From: Vigna angularis | Lineage: Eukaryota; Streptophyta; Magnoliopsida; Fabales; Fabaceae | Direction of reading: 5' to 3' | DNA length: 64,000 nt | NCBI RefSeq assembly: GCF_016808095.1 | Contig: NC_068976.1 | Span: 35,857,871 to 35,921,870 of the forward strand | Shown here: piece by piece, positions 37,557-49,900 of the stretch | Layout: each line of letters opens with the position of its first letter | Numbering within the stretch: the first letter of the stretch is position 1 | Translations under genes and position numbers: made by a program | The notes under the pieces: generated by a model | Seen by the model: the letters and a program-made list of their open reading frames with translations, nothing else | Told to the model about the DNA's origin: nothing | Databases searched by the model: none

Positions 37557-38643
37557 TGTCAGAGCGGCTGCAGCGGAATGGTTAGCGTGGGATAACAAAC
37601 CAAGAGGGTTTTTATACTAACGTGTGCCTTTTAATTTCTACTCAATTAAACTTACTTAGCAATTAATAAAGACAAATAAAGCAAGAGTAAGGTAGAGAGA
37701 AATTTGCACAGATGATTTTATCCTGGTTCGGATCTTACCAATCCTACGTCCAGTCGCTTATCTCAAAACAAGATAAACAGTTTCACTAACACAAAACAAT
37801 TACAAACTACAATCACAAAGATACAATTTGTAAAAGTTTAGAAAACACCTCTCTTGATGCCACAAGAGATGAGACAACACCTCCTTTGAATCTTCACAAA
37901 GGATGAAACACTTCCTCCGAATTACTTCACGAAGGATGAACACCTCCTCCGAATACTTCACGAAGGATGAACTTCCTCTTCCAAACACCTCCTTAGACAC
38001 ACCAAGGATGAACCAGCTATTCCTCTATCACCGTAGCAGTATATCACCAACTCTACAGACAGAGTTTCCTTAGCTGAGCAAGAGCACACAATTCTCAAGA
38101 GTTTCTGAGTATTTGAGCACAAGGGAAGAGTTTCTCAAGTTGTTGTTGAGAGGAAATGAGAGTCTATTTATAGACTCATCCAAAGACTCTTCCATTTTTC
38201 GTTTTCAGCCTTTCACACTGTGTTAATCGATTAGCTACAGTGGTTAATCGATTAACAACCCAACGGATAGTTCAACGGCTCTAAAAACGGCTAGTTTTTC
38301 AAACGTTCACTATGTTAATCGATTAACAGGCCTTGTTAATCGATTAACGTTAATCGATTAACACCCTCTGTTAATCGATTAACACTGCATTGCTGGGCTT
38401 CTTCATGGCTCTCTGGAATAATCGATTAACACCTTCTGTTAATCGATTAACACTGCACAAAATTTTGCTTATGGCTTATTTTTACATCACTTTTGAATGC
38501 ATACATAAAACTACTAATTTTCCTATGTTCATACAATTATTACAAAATATTACAAGTCTTCAAAGATCATTCTTCATGAGTCTTGTTTGTTCTTGACTTA
38601 ATTTAGACATCATCAAAACTTCATCTTCATCATTTTGCTAACA
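37557..38643 (-). mobile_element. 3' LTR of the gag-only copia element
   Basis: TGTCAGAGCGG...TTTGCTAACA in + orientation. The TATA box reads on the minus strand at 38164-38172 (TATAAATAG). Eight AATCGATTA palindromes lie at 38223-38450, directly upstream of it in U3. Confidence 0.9.
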
Positions 38644-38865
38644 ATCTCCCCCTTTTTTATGATGATCAAAACCTTCTTGATTTAAAGCTTTTGGTAATAA
38701 TCTGTATTCTAAAACATAACTTAAGGAAGAAACAATTGTAAGTGAACTTAGAAATATTTGCAATAAGTTTAAGGCTTTAAATATTTCTCCCCCTTTTTGA
38801 TCATTATTAAAAAGTGATGTATAATTGCTCCCCCTAAATTTATTAGAAATTATACTCCCCCTTAA
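38644..38865 (-). other. Polypurine tract and repeated tract-like motifs
   Basis: On the minus strand AAAAAAGGGGGAG abuts the 3' LTR (about 38645-38658). Similar AAAAAGGGGGAG-type runs recur near 38784-38797, 38828-38835 and 38855-38862. SIRE-lineage elements are known for multiple such tracts. Confidence 0.65.
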
Positions 38866-39419
38866 TAAAAGCAAGTATGCATAGATAATAAGGAAAAACA
38901 ACATACATTTTATTGAATTTAAAGAGGTAAGCATACAAGGAAATATAAAGGGCACACACTAATAAAAACATAGAAATATAAAGTACCCCTTTAGATATGC
39001 CTCCAATTTTGTAATGAGGATCCTCTAGGTTATGTCCACATTTTGTTTAGATCTTCATCTTGAGGATTGTCATCATTCTTCACTTCATTTGTTGTCTTCT
39101 ACAAATCTTCATCATTGTCTGCATGTAATTTCAAATGACTCAAGAGGTTTTGCCTGAAGGTCTACAATTTCATCAAAGACAACATGCACACATTCTTTTA
39201 TTTCAATTGTTTTCCGTTTGAAAACTATATATGCTTTGTATATTAAAAAATTGTTCCATATTCTTAAAAAAAATTTCTTAATTCTTCTTTTCAAATATTT
39301 AAAACAAAAACAATTGTTAAAAATTTTCTTAAATATTGTTTTTAAAGAAATTCTAAATTTTAAACAATAGGTACCCAACTATTTTGTATGGGACCTTTGG
39401 GTTAGTTTGAAAATTGAAA
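38866..39419 (-). other. Non-coding 3' part of the gag-only copia element
   Basis: Between the gag stop and the purine tracts, where pol would start, there is only AT-rich sequence with no catalytic motif. The short minus-strand frame at 39112-39378 is compositional. Confidence 0.6.
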
Positions 39420-41068
39420 TCATTTTACAACCCAAACATATCTACCACTTGGAACACCATAATGCTTAATTTTACATTTGTTTGATGTATGACCCTTTTT
39501 CATACAATAAAAGCATGATATAACATTTGTGTTCCTATAAGTTGTTCCTTTTTCTACCCAAGTTCTATGGGTTCTATGATTATGTTTATTTTTAATTCTA
39601 GGAACATACTTATTTTTAACAACCTTATTTTCATTATTTTTACTACATTCTCCTGAGGTTGTTTCATCTAGTAGTTTCTTATAATTAGCACAAGATATAC
39701 ATTCATCACTACTAGTAAATTTACCCTTTTCAAGAAATAAAACTCTATTTTTCAAAGTTTTATTTTCATCAATAATAGTTTCAAAATTTGTTTTTAAATT
39801 TTGATTTTCTTCAAGAGTATTTTCGAAGTCTGATTTCAAATTTTTATTTTCTTCAGAAATATTTTCAAAATTTAACTTTAAATTTTTGAAATCCTTTTTC
39901 AATTTCTGATGGGCTTTATCTAATTTTTCAGATTCTACTATTAAAGCAGCATAAATTTCATGCAATTCATTTTCACTAATTTGACTAGAATTATCAGAAT
40001 CGCTAGATGTACTTACATGGCTTCCAGCGTCGTCATTCACCACTAAACAGATGTTTGCTTCTTCATCTAAGTAGCTTGAATCTGAAATGGTCTCATTGTC
40101 GTCTTCCCATGCAATGTATGCCTTCTTTTTCTTGAAGAATTTCTTTTCTTCACCCTTCTTTTGATTTGGGCAGTCTGCTTTTAAATGTCCCTTTTCTCCG
40201 CAATCGTAGCATCGGTAATATAAGGAAGATACTGGATTATCTTTCTTATCGTATCTAAATTTTCCTTTACCTTTAGACTTCATGAACCTGTTGAGCCTTT
40301 TTATCATGAGTCTCAATTCTTCTTCTTCGTCTAAGTCTTCATCTTCCGATTTACCTTTGCTTCTTTCAACCTCCAACTTTAACGCCAAACTCTTCTTGTT
40401 GTTTTTGGCTTTTGCTTCTTCTTCATCAAGTCTTCCGAGGTCAAGTTCATGTTCCCTCAACTTTCCAAAAAGTGCCGCCATAGTCATGGTGTTGAGATTT
40501 TGTGACTCAGAAATTGCAGTCACTTTTGGTTGCCAAGACCTGTCTAAAGATTTTAGAATTTTTATATTAAGCTCATCAGTATCGAAAGATTTACCTAGTC
40601 CAATGAGATGATTGACAATGTTGGTGAAGCGTTTTTGAACATCTACTATTGTTTCCCCTTGCTTCATCCTGAACATCTCGTATTCCTGGATTAAGGTATT
40701 CTTTCTAGCTCTCTTAACATCATCTGTACCTTCATGGGTTACTCTTAGTACTTCCCACATTTGTTGTGCAGTTTTACAAACAGAAACCCTGTAAAACTCA
40801 TCAACAGTTAAAGCAGATGAAATAATATTACGAGCTTTTACATCATTACCAAATTTTTTCTTATCTTGAGCAGTCCACGGTGCGTTGGTTCCTGCATATT
40901 GTTAGTTGGAACAAAAGGACCAAATGCAACAGCATCCCAAATATCTATATCAATAGATTCCATAAATATTTGCATTCTTACCTTCCAGAATGCGTAATTT
41001 TCACCTGTGAATAGTGGTGGTCTATTGATAGAAGCACCCTCTGCAAAGGTTTGATGTGATCCTGCCAT
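39420..41068 (-). pseudogene. Copia gag (UBN2-type) with two zinc knuckles, one frameshift
   Basis: Starts MAGSHQTFAEGASINRPPLF at 41068, with the typical FTGENYAFWKVRMQIFMES entry of UBN2-type gag. A one-base slip near 40895 shifts the frame; the rest is open for 446+ codons to 39420. It includes MWEVLRVTHEGTDDVKRARK, SLDRSWQPKVTAI, a CCHC knuckle CYDCGEKGHLKADC (about 40155-40213), a long coiled-coil-like Leu/Lys/Asn-rich segment (about 39720-39960) and a second CCHC knuckle CFYCMKKGHTSNKC (about 39470-39515). Two knuckles and the coiled coil are typical of the SIRE/Maximus lineage. Only the single slip prevents a complete capsid protein. Confidence 0.8.
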
Positions 41069-41088
41069 TTGAATGACTATCAAAGCAA

Positions 41089-41100
41089 GCTCTGATACCA
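41089..41100 (-). other. Primer-binding site, initiator tRNA-Met
   Basis: Minus-strand TGGTATCAGAGC two bases from the 5' LTR, the standard copia primer site. Confidence 0.85.
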
Positions 41101-41102
41101 AT

Positions 41103-42189
41103 TGTCAGAGCGGCTGCAGCGGAATGGTTAGCGTGGGATAACAAACCAAGAGGGTTTTTATACTAACGTGTGCTTTTTAATTTCTACTCAATTAAACTTA
41201 CTTAGCAATTAATAAAGACAAATAAAGCAAGAGTAAGGTAGAGAGAAATTTGCACAGATGATTTTATCCTGGTTCGGATCTTACCAATCCTACGTCCAGT
41301 CGCTTATCTCAAAACAAGATAAACAGTTTCACTAACACAAAACAATTACAAACTACAATCACAAAGATACAATTTGTAAAAGTTTAGAAAACACCTCTCT
41401 TGATGCCACAAGAGATGAGACAACACCTCCTTTGAATCTTCACAAAGGATGAAACACTTCCTCCGAATTACTTCACGAAGGATGAACACCTCCTCCGAAT
41501 ACTTCACGAAGGATGAACTTCCTCTTCCAAACACCTCCTTAGACACACCAAGGATGAACCAGCTATTCCTCTATCACCGTAGCAGTATATCACCAACTCT
41601 ACAGACAGAGTTTCCTTAGCTGAGCAAGAGCACACAATTCTCAAGAGTTTCTGAGTATTTGAGCACAAGGGAAGAGTTTCTCAAGTTGTTGTTGAGAGGA
41701 AATGAGAGTCTATTTATAGACTCATCCAAAGACTCTTCCATTTTTCGTTTTCAGCCTTTCACACTGTGTTAATCGATTAGCTACAGTGGTTAATCGATTA
41801 ACAACCCAACGGATAGTTCAACGGCTCTAAAAACGGCTAGTTTTTCAAACGTTCACTATGTTAATCGATTAACAGGCCTTGTTAATCGATTAACGTTAAT
41901 CGATTAACACCCTCTGTTAATCGATTAACACTGCATTGCTGGGCTTCTTCATGGCTCTCTGGAATAATCGATTAACACCTTCTGTTAATCGATTAACACT
42001 GCACAAAATTTTGCTTATGGCTTATTTTTACATCACTTTTGAATGCATACATAAAACTACTAATTTTCCTATGTTCATACAATTATTACAAAAGATTACA
42101 AGTCTTCAAAGATCATTCTTCATGAGTCTTGTTTGTTCTTGACTTGATTTAGACATCATCAAAACTTCATCTTCATCATTTTGCTAACA
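41103..42189 (-). mobile_element. 5' LTR of the gag-only copia element
   Basis: Same length as the 3' LTR and almost identical. Minus-strand TATA at about 41710-41718; the eight palindromes occur at the equivalent place (41769-41996). Confidence 0.9.
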
Positions 42190-42706
42190 GGGAAAGTAAG
42201 AATGATTGTGTTTATATGATTCTCTTAACTCAAGGGCTTTGTGATCTAGAAAAAAACCAATTTTCTTGTTAGCCCAACCACATTATAAGCCATTGAAAGT
42301 CCTTGTGATGATGCATGCGTGTGAATTTATTTGATTGTGGTTAAATGAAAGGCAAAGTGAATTCATGTGACACTGTGATAGTAGAGTGAATGAATGATTA
42401 CCTCTTATATACTTGTGTTTGAGAGAAACGCTTTACCTAGTGAGGAAATATTCCATGAGCACATGAACATCCATGCTTAGTTGATTGATCATTCATGAAA
42501 AATAGCATTTATTGGATATTAAGTGATTTTGTGAACACCCAAAGCATGTGCATGTCTTGATTGAAATCTTTGTCATGAGTTTAACTGAAGTTTTTACTTA
42601 TCTTGAAAAGAGGATTTTTGAATGAGTGAACTATTGTACAGATTGGTAGAAGATTGAGTTACATCTTGTTTGCTTGAGGACAAGCAAAGTTCTAAGTTTG
42701 GGGTTG
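42190..42706 (+). other. A1 3' non-coding region, right part, and polypurine tract
   Basis: Ends GAGGACAAGCAAAG...AAGTTTGGGGTTG immediately before the 3' LTR. This is the usual arrangement in Athila-like elements. Confidence 0.6.
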
Positions 42707-43995
42707 TGATAACAGTTGAAAAACTGTTATTTTCATGCTTAAATTTGATACTAAAAGCAACCTTTAACACTTAGAAATTAGCTTGAAATCATGCTTTTCG
42801 TTATATTTTTTGGAAATAAGAGAGCTGGACAGGTTTATGCTTGATTTCAGTTTTTTATGCAGGTTTTAAGGTGAATTTAGTGAAAGAAGTGAAGAAGGAT
42901 AGAAATGGAATCAAAAAAGACATCAAAAAGTGCAAAAGGAGAAGCCGCATTCACCGCTGAGCGGCAGTTTACCGCTGAGCGGCACTCAGAAACCCACGTT
43001 GGCTCCTTCGAGGGGTGCAAAGGCCGTTGAGGGGAGGAAACCAACTCACGCACTTACTGCTGAGCGACACTATTTTGGGCTTGGGCCTAATTTTCTGTAA
43101 TTTTACGAATAATATATAAGCTTTAGGTGTTCCTAGGGTTTGTATCTTTGGCTGGGACGAAGCAAACACTCTCTTTTCCATCCCTTTGAAGGAAGATCTT
43201 GGATGCTCAGGCTCCCTTTTCACCTTTCTAGGGTTTTATCTTCCATTCTTTCATTATTATTCATCTAGTTTCACCATGAATATGGTGAACTAAACCTTGT
43301 ATTGTTTTTGGGGAATCAATGTAGTCTTGTGAAACTCTCATATATGGAATTAATGTTTTAACATCTTATTTTAAGATACATGCTTTCTTTCATCATTAGT
43401 TAGGGTTTTTCCTCTTTGCTTAATGCTTGCTTTGTTTAACTCATTCATTGCCATGATCATTGATTTTGTCGATATGGGAACGTACGGGGAAGTCTAGATC
43501 CGGGGAATTTCTCCTAATAGCATATTGGTTGCCTTTAAGCTCCTACACTTCAGAACTAATTACTAGGAATGCTAGGATCTGTATGAACTCGTAATTAAGG
43601 ATATGCCTTCTTGACAAGGTAATTTAGAGAGTGGCATTAAAATTGATGAAAAGATTGATGAATTCCTAAAGTATATGAGAGTGGATAAGATGAAATTGAT
43701 AACCCCAACAACATACTCATCCATATAATTCATTACGTGTTTGTTTTACTCTTTTTGCCATTGATCACATTCATGCATACATGTTTAATTACTGTCTTTT
43801 GCATTAAAAACCTACAATCAATCGTTCATAAGTCTTAAATAATCAACAAATCAGATAACTAACTAGGCTGTGAGTCCTTTGGGAAAACGAAACTTGGTCT
43901 TACCTAGTTTTATTACTTGATATGATTCGGTCACACTTGCCGATTGTTAAACAAGTTTTTGGCGTCGTTTTTCGGTGTTCATAAATTTGTCATCA
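42707..43995 (+). mobile_element. 3' LTR of A1
   Basis: TGATAACAG...TTTGTCATCA, 1,289 bp, followed by TSD GCACC. It carries two CCGCTGAGCGG palindromes near 42953-42980 and a terminal stretch with a decayed primer-site-like GGCGTCGTT. Confidence 0.85.
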
Positions 43996-44651
43996 GCACC
44001 GTAGAAGCACTTATGACTTCAAGAGCTTCAGTTTGAACCGATCAGTTTTGGGTTATGAATTGGTAAGTTCTTCTTCTTCTTTAGACGTTCATTTTCTGGC
44101 ATATGCAAACCAAGTTCTGGTTGCATGAGTTCGTAATCTCGTTCTGAACCTATTTCTGGCTTTTTGTTTGGTTTAGTTTCATAAAGAGTGAGCCATAAGA
44201 TTATGAGATTTCGGTGGTGAGGTATTCTATACGAGCTGTGAGCATTCGGTCACAATAGAGGTAAGGGAAGCTTATTAATTTAATTTGTATTTTACTTGTA
44301 TTGCATGAACGTTCGTTGAATTGACTGAATTAATATGATATATGATGGTTGCTATGTTTGGATTTTATGAAGTATGGAAATTGACTATGATATGAATGTA
44401 TGAAATTATGAAGATATATGTTGAGAAATGAGTTGAATATAAATAATTCTAGTATGAAATTTCCCCTATGAAAATGTACATTCGTCACTGAACGGTCCTT
44501 GACCGTTCGGTTTCTCTTGTGAACTTGGGTGGAATCGGATTCTTTCATTTGGGAAGAATCCTAGTTGAGAACGAGCGTCTTCGTTTCGAAATACTACGCA
44601 TGAGCGTTCGACCAAGCATAGTTAGTTCTTGGTGTTCGGTTATAAACTTAA

Positions 44652-44693
<42 letters not shown>

Positions 44694-44908
44694 CTGTATA
44701 TTTTCGTTTATTCTTAAAAACTACTCCAATAGTATCTTATTATATTTACCAAGCTTTCTAATATAAGTTTAGTAGTGCTCGGTCTTACACCAAACGCTCA
44801 TTTTCTTTCCTATAATCTATGTTGATGAAAATAGTGTTCGTCTAACTTCAATATAGTTCTTTCTCTACCGTGTTCGGTCATTGACTAGCATTCGATTTTC
44901 TTGATGTT
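43996..44908 (+). mobile_element. Long solo LTR, copy C, part 2
   Basis: Resumes the family sequence: donor-like TTGGTAAGT (GT at 44063), GTAAGGGAAGCTTA (44261-44274), CGTTCG words, a (TA)n of about 31 bp near 44653. It is cut at ATGTT (44904-44908) by the copia element. Confidence 0.8.
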
Positions 44909-44956
44909 ACTTAAGATTGAAACTGTAAAATAATTCTAGAGGGCTTGATTGATCCC

Positions 44957-45818
44957 TGATGGACGAACGCCCGAGGAGAGGTCGATTGAAGCTGTGCGAG
45001 CACGATTTGAACTCCTCGAGCCTTCCTCGACGAGTAAAGACGCAGCGGAATGGAATAGAAGTTAGAGATCGAAGGGAAAACTGAGGTTGAACATATGGAA
45101 CCCTAGAATTTAGGATTTAATCTGTGGAAACCTAAGAGGCACGAATGAAACCCTAGGAGTGGGAATAGACTCGATTTGGACCGATTAAACGGTGATAAAT
45201 GGAGATTGAATGATGGAAAAGGTTTTGATCGGAGCAAAGAAGGGTTTAATTGGTGGAAATCGAAAACAAATGGTGAGAATGGCAGGAAAAGACAAAATGA
45301 TGAAGAAACCCTAGGTTTAGATGTGGTCAGGAGATGCGGAAAGAGAAAATGCAAATCTAAGAAGAAAATGTGAGTGTAGAAGCTTACTGTGATGAAAGCA
45401 GAAGGCTCGCGAGGATGAGCTCTCGAGAGAGAAATGGACGCGAGACGTGGTGGTAGTGAAATGAAGAAGGTGTGGCGAGGCTTTGCGCGAGAGAAAGGAG
45501 GACGCGTGGCTAAGGAGCGCTGACTCCACTGAAGCGGATTGAAGTAACGGTGATGATGTGTGATGAGAGAGAAGCACGGTGGAATGGAAAATGAAAGTGA
45601 GAGAGGTGCTTGGAAGGTGGCTAGAGGAGGTCTCTTAGACTCTAGCCTGACTTTCAAGAGAGAATAATTTCTGATTTCAGAAAATTTTATTCTCATTAAG
45701 CTCAAAAGTACCAATACAAGAGAGGAGCTGGGTATTTATAGTAACCCATGCTCCTTAAGAACTAAACTATGAAAGGTAAAAATACAAAAAGAGGACTACG
45801 TCAAGCACGATTCCATCA
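44957..45818 (-). mobile_element. 3' LTR of a minus-strand pol-less gypsy
   Basis: In + orientation it runs TGATGGACG...GATTCCATCA, 862 bp. On the minus strand it has TATAAATA (45733-45740) and downstream GAATAAAA, as expected of U3/R. It is preceded (minus sense) by the polypurine tract AAGAGGGAGGG. The 203-codon minus-strand frame inside it (45103-45714) is not supported as a gene. Confidence 0.75.
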
Positions 45819-46323
45819 TACCCTCCCTCTTAAAAAAAGATTTGTCCTCAAATCTGGCAATCGCCTTATGAAGAAGCTCCACACAATCTTTGGAAGCATG
45901 GCCATCTTGGAGTGGCCTTATTCTTTTATATTCACTTTTTCTTCCTCCTGGATCAAACACAAATCTTCAATAAACATCAAATATATTTTCAATTAATACC
46001 AATCCAGGAAAGAATTTTTCTATAAAAACAAGGAAATAAGGACTTCTAATATTTTGTTTAGTAGTCTTTGTAAATTATAGAAGTCCAAATTCACTTTTGT
46101 CTTGAGTTATTTCTTTCCTTAAAGATAAGAATAACTCAAGATATTAATTGTCATATTTTGAAAAGGTTTGCATGGAATATGAGATGACAATATGTTTGAA
46201 AGAGAAGTTAAAAATTGAAAAGTAATCAATTATTGGAAAAGAATTAAAGGTTTGGAAACCTTCCCTTTTAGGTTCTATGGTCTTTGAAAGAATAGGATTT
46301 GCCATCAGGAACAATTTCTCCTT
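45819..46323 (-). pseudogene. Minus gypsy: 3' non-coding part and polypurine tract
   Basis: Read on minus it parallels 60-511 of the window: a phrase coding EPKREG, AT-rich decay, a DPG-like phrase, the LRTN/FEDKSF signature, then the GA tract at about 45821-45833. Pol is absent, as in the window-start copy. It ends at the MuDR-type insertion (TSD TTTCTCCTT, 46315-46323). Confidence 0.6.
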
Positions 46324-46971
46324 GGTTTAATACGTATTTTGGTCCCTCTTTTCGTAGGGTCTGTTCAAAGTGGTCCTCCTTTTTTTCAAAAGTTCACTAA
46401 CATCCTACTTTTCGCAAAAACGATGCACGTTAGTCCTTTTTGGTTACGGCGTTAAAAAGACTAACGACATAGCTGCCCAGCTGGCACAAAACTGATGAGC
46501 TTTACATTTTTCGTTGAGGTGGCACTGTGAATTGCTGATGTGTTAAAATAAATTAATTTAAATTAATTTAAAAGATAGGGTTAAAAAAATTTGACAATTA
46601 CATTTGGGGTAAAATCTGCATGCGATTTCGGGGCGATTTAGGGTTGAACAATCTCGTTTCCAAGAGTGCAGATTCTGATTTTTGGTGAAATCAACTTCGA
46701 GGTTAGTGATCGCATTACTGTTCTTATGTTGTTGTTAGTGTAATTGATGGCATTACTGTTGTTACTATGTTGTTGTCTTGAATGGGTGAATTCTGTTTTT
46801 GCTTTTTCTTTAATGGGTGGATTCTATATTTGTTGTGTTTAAAATATGATTATATTTGTGGCATGGTGGGGGGTTTATGGAAAAAGTATTGTCGTTGGGT
46901 GTTCGAATTGGTCCCATGGTTTGTTAAATTAAGTTAATGAGTGGTCCCCTTTTTCCATTTGCAGTGTAGGG

Positions 46972-49900
46972 ATGTCTAACGATAGGTTTGAGGTAGTGGT
47001 CCACCATGGTGGGACCTTGATACAGGAAGTGCCCTTTAAATATATAGGTGGGGAAATATATTATTGGGACATTGACCCCGATACATGGAGCTATTTTGGA
47101 GTAGTAGGTTCACTTAAGGATTTGGGTTACATTGAAGTACATGAGTTATATTACGATATTGACCATGTTTTATATAAGCTATATGACGATAAAGGAGCTT
47201 TGAACATGATGAATGTGGGAAAATTGTTGGGGAAAGTCAACTTGTATGTTGTACATAAAGTGAGCGAAGCAGTGGTTGTAGAAAATGAGGATGAAATTCT
47301 TTACCTTTGCCAAGGGCCTGCAGACAGTGGTGAGGGTAGTGGTGTTGAGGTTGGTGTACAAGGTCTTGTTGAAGTGCAACAGGAGGTTGAGGAAGGTCCT
47401 CTTAACTGTGGTGGTGACTTGGAGAGAGATGATGGAGTGCAGGTTGACACAGAGGAAGTAGGTAGAGTGGAGGAAGAAGTAGAAATGCATAGTGAGGAAG
47501 AAGTGGAAGTGCACAGTGAGGAAGAAGTAGAATTGCACAGTCAGAAAGAAGTAGAACTGCATAGGGAGGAGGATGTGGAAATGCACAGTGAGGAAGAAGT
47601 GGAAGTGGACAGTGAGGAAGAAGTGGAAGTGGATACTGAGGAGGATGAAGCACATGTTTCTGTTGAAGAGAACTTGGAGGAGGTAGGTAATTTGGATAAT
47701 AGTGATTCAGAATACAGGATGGAAGACAGTGATAACGAAGCAGAAGGACATGTTAGGGGATTGTCAGATGATGAATGGGAGTCAGATGTGCTGTTAACTC
47801 CAGATAATAGTGCAAGTGAGGAGGATGAAACTGAGGACAGACCAAGTAGAGGTCCCTTTCCTACATTTGGTAAAAAGAAGTCAATGTCAGATTACAAATG
47901 GGAACTTGGTACTATATTTACCGATAAGGATGAGTTTAAGGAAGCCATTAGAAGTTATGCTATTCATGCTGGGAGGGCTCTTAAGTTTGTAAAAAATGAT
48001 AACCGTAGGGTAAGGGTCAGATGCATGGGTGGGCAAAAAAAGTGTCCATGGGTAGCTTACTGTGGGTATTTGCCATCACGCAAGATTTGCCAGTTAAGGA
48101 AGATTGTGGATGTTCATTCTTGCAGCAGGCAACTAAACATAAAATTGATGAATAGTAAGTGGTTGAGTCATGAAATAGATAAGTCTATGCATGTGATAAC
48201 AGTTGAAAAACTGTTATTTTCATGCTTAAAATTGATACTAAAAGCAACCTTTAGACTTAGAAACTAGCTTGAAATCATACTTTTATCCATATTTTCAGAA
48301 ATAAGAGAGCTGGACAGGTTTATGCTTGATTTCAGTGTTTTTGTGCAGGTTTTAAGGTGAATTTAGTGAAAGAACTGAAGAATGAGAGAGATGGAATCAG
48401 AAAAGGAATCAAAGAGTGCAAAAGGAGAAGCCGAAGGCACCGCTCAGCGGCACTTTACCGCTGAGCGGCACTCAGAAGGTCACGGGAGGTCCGCTGAGGG
48501 GCAAAATGGCCACTGAGGGGAAGAAAAGAGACGCGCACTCACCGCTGAGCGGTACTTTACCGCTGAGCGGCACACTTATGGGCTTGGGCTTAGATTTTTT
48601 GTAATTTTAGAATAGTATATAAGCTTTAGGACGTCCTAGGGTTTGTATCTTTGGCAGAAACGAGACAAACACTTTCTCTTCCACCCCTTTGAAGGAGGAT
48701 CTTGGATGCTCAGGCTACCTCTTCACCTTTATTGGGTTTATTCTTTCATACTTTCATTGTAATTCATCTAGGTTCACCATGAATATGGTGAACTAAACCT
48801 TGTATGTTTGTTGGGGAATCAATGTAATCTCTTGAAGCTCTCATATATGGAATTTATGCTTGCATCTTAATCTAAGATTTATGCTTTCTTTCATCATTAG
48901 TTAGGGTTTTTCCTCTTTGCTTAATGCTTGCATTGTTTAACTCATTCGATGCATGATTATTGGTTTTGTCGATACGGGAACGTACGGGGAAGTCTAGATC
49001 CGGGGAATTTCTCCCAATATGATATTGGTTGTCGTTAAGCTCCTGCACCTATGAACTGATCATTAGGAATGCTAGGAATTGTATGAACTCGTGATTAGGG
49101 AGAAGCCTTCTAGAAAGGTACTTTAGAGAGTGGCATTAACAATGATGATTTGAATGTTGAATTCCTAAAATATATGAGAGTGGATAAGATGAAATTGACC
49201 CCCAACATCATATTCATTCATATATTTCATTGAAAGTATTTATCTTTTGTTTTAGCCATTGATCAAAACTTCATGCATACATGTTTATTTTCTGTCTTGC
49301 ATATTAAACTCCAAATATTTCGTCTTTAAGTCTTAGCTAATCAAGAAATCACATAACTAAACTAGGCCGTGAGTCCTTTGGGAAGAACGATACTTGGTCT
49401 TACCAAGTTTATTACTTGAACGATTCGGTCATACTTGCCGATTGAAAAACAAGTTTGTGACATCATATTTTGGTGCTCATAAATTTGTCCATCAGCATGA
49501 CAATCCTAGTATAAAGGTCCAAGACATACGTACCAAAGCATTAAGGAAATGGAACACCAATGTATCAATTTCTAAAGCAAGAAGGGCAAAGTTAATGGCA
49601 TCAAGTCAACGTGAAGGGGATTTTAAAGAACAGTTTCGAAGGATTTATGACTATGCACATGAGGTATTGAGAAGTAACCCTGGGTCAACGGTTAAGGTTA
49701 AAGTGAACAGTGATAATGGTCAGTCCATATTCCAGAGATGTTATGTTTGTCTTAAAGCATGTAAGGATAGTTTTATTAGTTGTAGACCCATCATCTGTTT
49801 AGATAGGTGTTTTTTGAAAGGTGTTTATAAGGGAGAGCTGCTTATTGCTGTTGGGAGGGATCCAAATGAGCAAATGCTACCCCTTGCATATGCAGTAGTT

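Larger units (their letters stand above)
37557..42189 (-). mobile_element. Gag-only SIRE-like copia element
   Basis: 4,633 bp with two equal 1,087-bp LTRs and a perfect TSD GGGAA (37552-37556 and 42190-42194). Oriented on the minus strand: 5' LTR 41103-42189, iMet primer site, gag, non-coding 3' part, polypurine tract, 3' LTR 37557-38643. No protease, integrase or RT. Comparing the LTRs by eye I found only three single-base differences, so insertion is recent. This fits the TR-GAG class of non-autonomous elements that supply only capsid. Confidence 0.9.
29358..43995 (+). mobile_element. Athila-like element A1 (pol-less, with nested insertions)
   Basis: The element is bounded by GCACC on both sides (29353-29357 and 43996-44000). 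Layout: 5' LTR 29358-30588, tRNA-Asp PBS, degenerate gag, a post-pol region, an Athila-type second ORF, polypurine-like AAGTTTGGGGTTG (to 42706) and 3' LTR 42707-43995. Protease, RT, RNase H and integrase are absent: gag runs straight into the GGGAGGCAACC region that normally lies after pol. Three later insertions sit inside it. Confidence 0.85.

Noticed and set aside
45103..45714. 203-codon minus-strand frame
   Set aside because: Lies within an LTR between U3 and the LTR end, with Ser/Pro/Phe-rich composition and no domain; the matching plus strand is also open.
47179..47655. 158-codon minus-strand His/Phe-rich frame
   Set aside because: It is the antisense of the acidic repeat of the MuDR transposase.
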